The notes under the pieces: generated by a model | What the model was told of the DNA's origin: nothing | What the model saw: the letters and a program-made list of their open reading frames with translations, nothing else | Database searches by the model: none | Program-made: the position numbers and the translations under genes | Shown here: piece after piece, positions 5,059-5,584 of the stretch | How positions within the stretch are numbered: the stretch's first letter is position 1 | Layout: every line of letters begins with the position of its first letter | Source of the DNA: Saprospiraceae bacterium | GTDB taxonomy: Bacteria; Bacteroidota; Bacteroidia; Chitinophagales; Saprospiraceae | DNA length: 5,584 nucleotides | Direction of reading: 5' to 3' | Assembly (NCBI GenBank): GCA_020852155.1 | Contig: JADZBJ010000075.1 | Span: forward strand, 1 to 5,584

Positions 5059-5584
5059 CAGAAAGAATCTACCTTGCCTGACAACTTGAATACCGATAAA
5101 AACCCGGTCATAGGAACTGACGACCGTGCGAGTTACGTCATTCCGGCTGGTTCAATCAACGCCTTGGCCGCAGCACTTCAAGATTACAGTACTGTCATTT
5201 TGGCGCCGGGCATACATACTGAAGATGGGCCTGTTACTGTCTCTGGCTATAAGAAAATAATTGGCCAGGATGGCGCCGTACTTAGGGTAAACACAACGCC
5301 GTTTGTCAATCCTGAAGTCCCCCTGCAGGTAGCATTACATTTGGATCATGCTTCAGGATCCGCAGTGCACGGGTTGATTATTGAATCTTCAACTCCTGTA
5401 GGCGGAACTGGTATTCTGGTTGAAAACTCCACCAAAGTTTCCATTCAAAACTGTAAACTTAGAAATTTCCAATTCAGTATCCTGGTCGAAAAATCCCCTC
5501 TGGTTAATATCCATCAAAACATTATCGAAGCCAGTACGGCATGGCAAACCGGCGAAATTTCGGAAGGTCACGGTATCGTGATTA
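4996..5584 (+). CDS. Lipoprotein with right-handed parallel beta-helix, 3' end outside window
   Basis: The frame is open from the ATG at 4996 to the window end (196 codons), so the C-terminus is missing. Residues 1-20 form a lipoprotein signal peptide (MKKTFLPF..., ending SIFFA) with Cys21 as the lipidation site. The -3 residue is Phe rather than the usual Leu, tolerated in this phylum. Residues 22-24 (QKE) are charged, so outer-membrane transport is likely. After a short linker, residues 46-97 (ASYVIPAGSINALAAALQDY, then STVILAPGIHTEDGPVTVSG) match the capping start of pectate-lyase-like beta-helix proteins, where an 'aAl..A..g..I.L.pG.y' segment leads into the first rungs. Rungs about 20-23 residues long follow (for example VHGLIIESS, GILVENSTKVSIQNCKLRNF, SILVEKSPLVNIHQNIIEAS). 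The fold suggests a surface protein that binds or cleaves polysaccharide, but no catalytic residues can be assigned from the visible part. It is divergent from the sigma gene and could be its target. The ATG is preceded by the A-rich leader AAGGTAAAA. Confidence 0.8.
   Translation, partial: MKKTFLPFIAFVLITSIFFACQKESTLPDNLNTDKNPVIGTDDRASYVIPAGSINALAAALQDYSTVILAPGIHTEDGPVTVSGYKKIIGQDGAVLRVNTTPFVNPEVPLQVALHLDHASGSAVHGLIIESSTPVGGTGILVENSTKVSIQNCKLRNFQFSILVEKSPLVNIHQNIIEASTAWQTGEISEGHGIVI

Noticed and set aside
5389..5571. Minus-strand open frame of 60 codons opposite the lipoprotein gene
   Set aside because: The plus strand encodes clear beta-helix rungs here; the reverse frame is a shadow.

Overview
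The window looks like chromosomal DNA from a member of the Bacteroidota. Base composition is moderately AT-rich. Translation starts lack Shine-Dalgarno sequences and sit in A/T-rich leaders, and the sigma factor has the region-4 style common in that phylum (CRQLL...Y...IAxIM...NTARQQ). The domain set also fits: a secreted TPR-CHAT protein, a membrane anti-sigma-like protein with a TPR-like tail, and a beta-helix lipoprotein. A placement near Saprospiria/Chitinophagia is a guess from gene style only.

Layout: (1) From base 1 to 346 (+) is the 3' half of a cytochrome oxidase subunit III gene, the end of a respiratory cluster that lies outside the window. (2) After a 48-bp gap, 395-3340 (+) encodes a 981-residue exported protein with about ten 42-residue TPRs and a C-terminal CHAT caspase-like protease domain with an apparently intact His/Cys dyad. 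(3) On the minus strand, reading back toward the CHAT gene, a sigma-70 family ECF-type factor (4851-4285) is followed by a single-pass membrane protein resembling an anti-sigma factor (4215-3310). The 69-bp gap between them holds a near-perfect 28-bp palindrome. The anti-sigma-like gene ends inside the CHAT gene, giving a 31-bp tail-to-tail overlap. (4) After a 144-bp divergent intergenic region, a lipoprotein with a right-handed parallel beta-helix starts at 4996 (+) and runs off the window.

How the genes may work together (inference): the sigma factor and anti-sigma-like protein form a membrane signalling pair. The anti-sigma-like protein should hold the sigma factor at the cytoplasmic face and expose a TPR-like domain to the periplasm. 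The CHAT protein carries a signal peptide, so its TPR sensor and protease should lie in that same compartment. This suggests a proteolytic switch in which CHAT activity controls release of the sigma factor. It parallels the known type III-E CRISPR case, where a TPR-CHAT protease cleaves a partner that restrains a sigma factor, but here there is no CRISPR component and the setting is the cell envelope. The lipoprotein divergent from the sigma gene is a candidate regulon member. None of these links can be proved from sequence alone.
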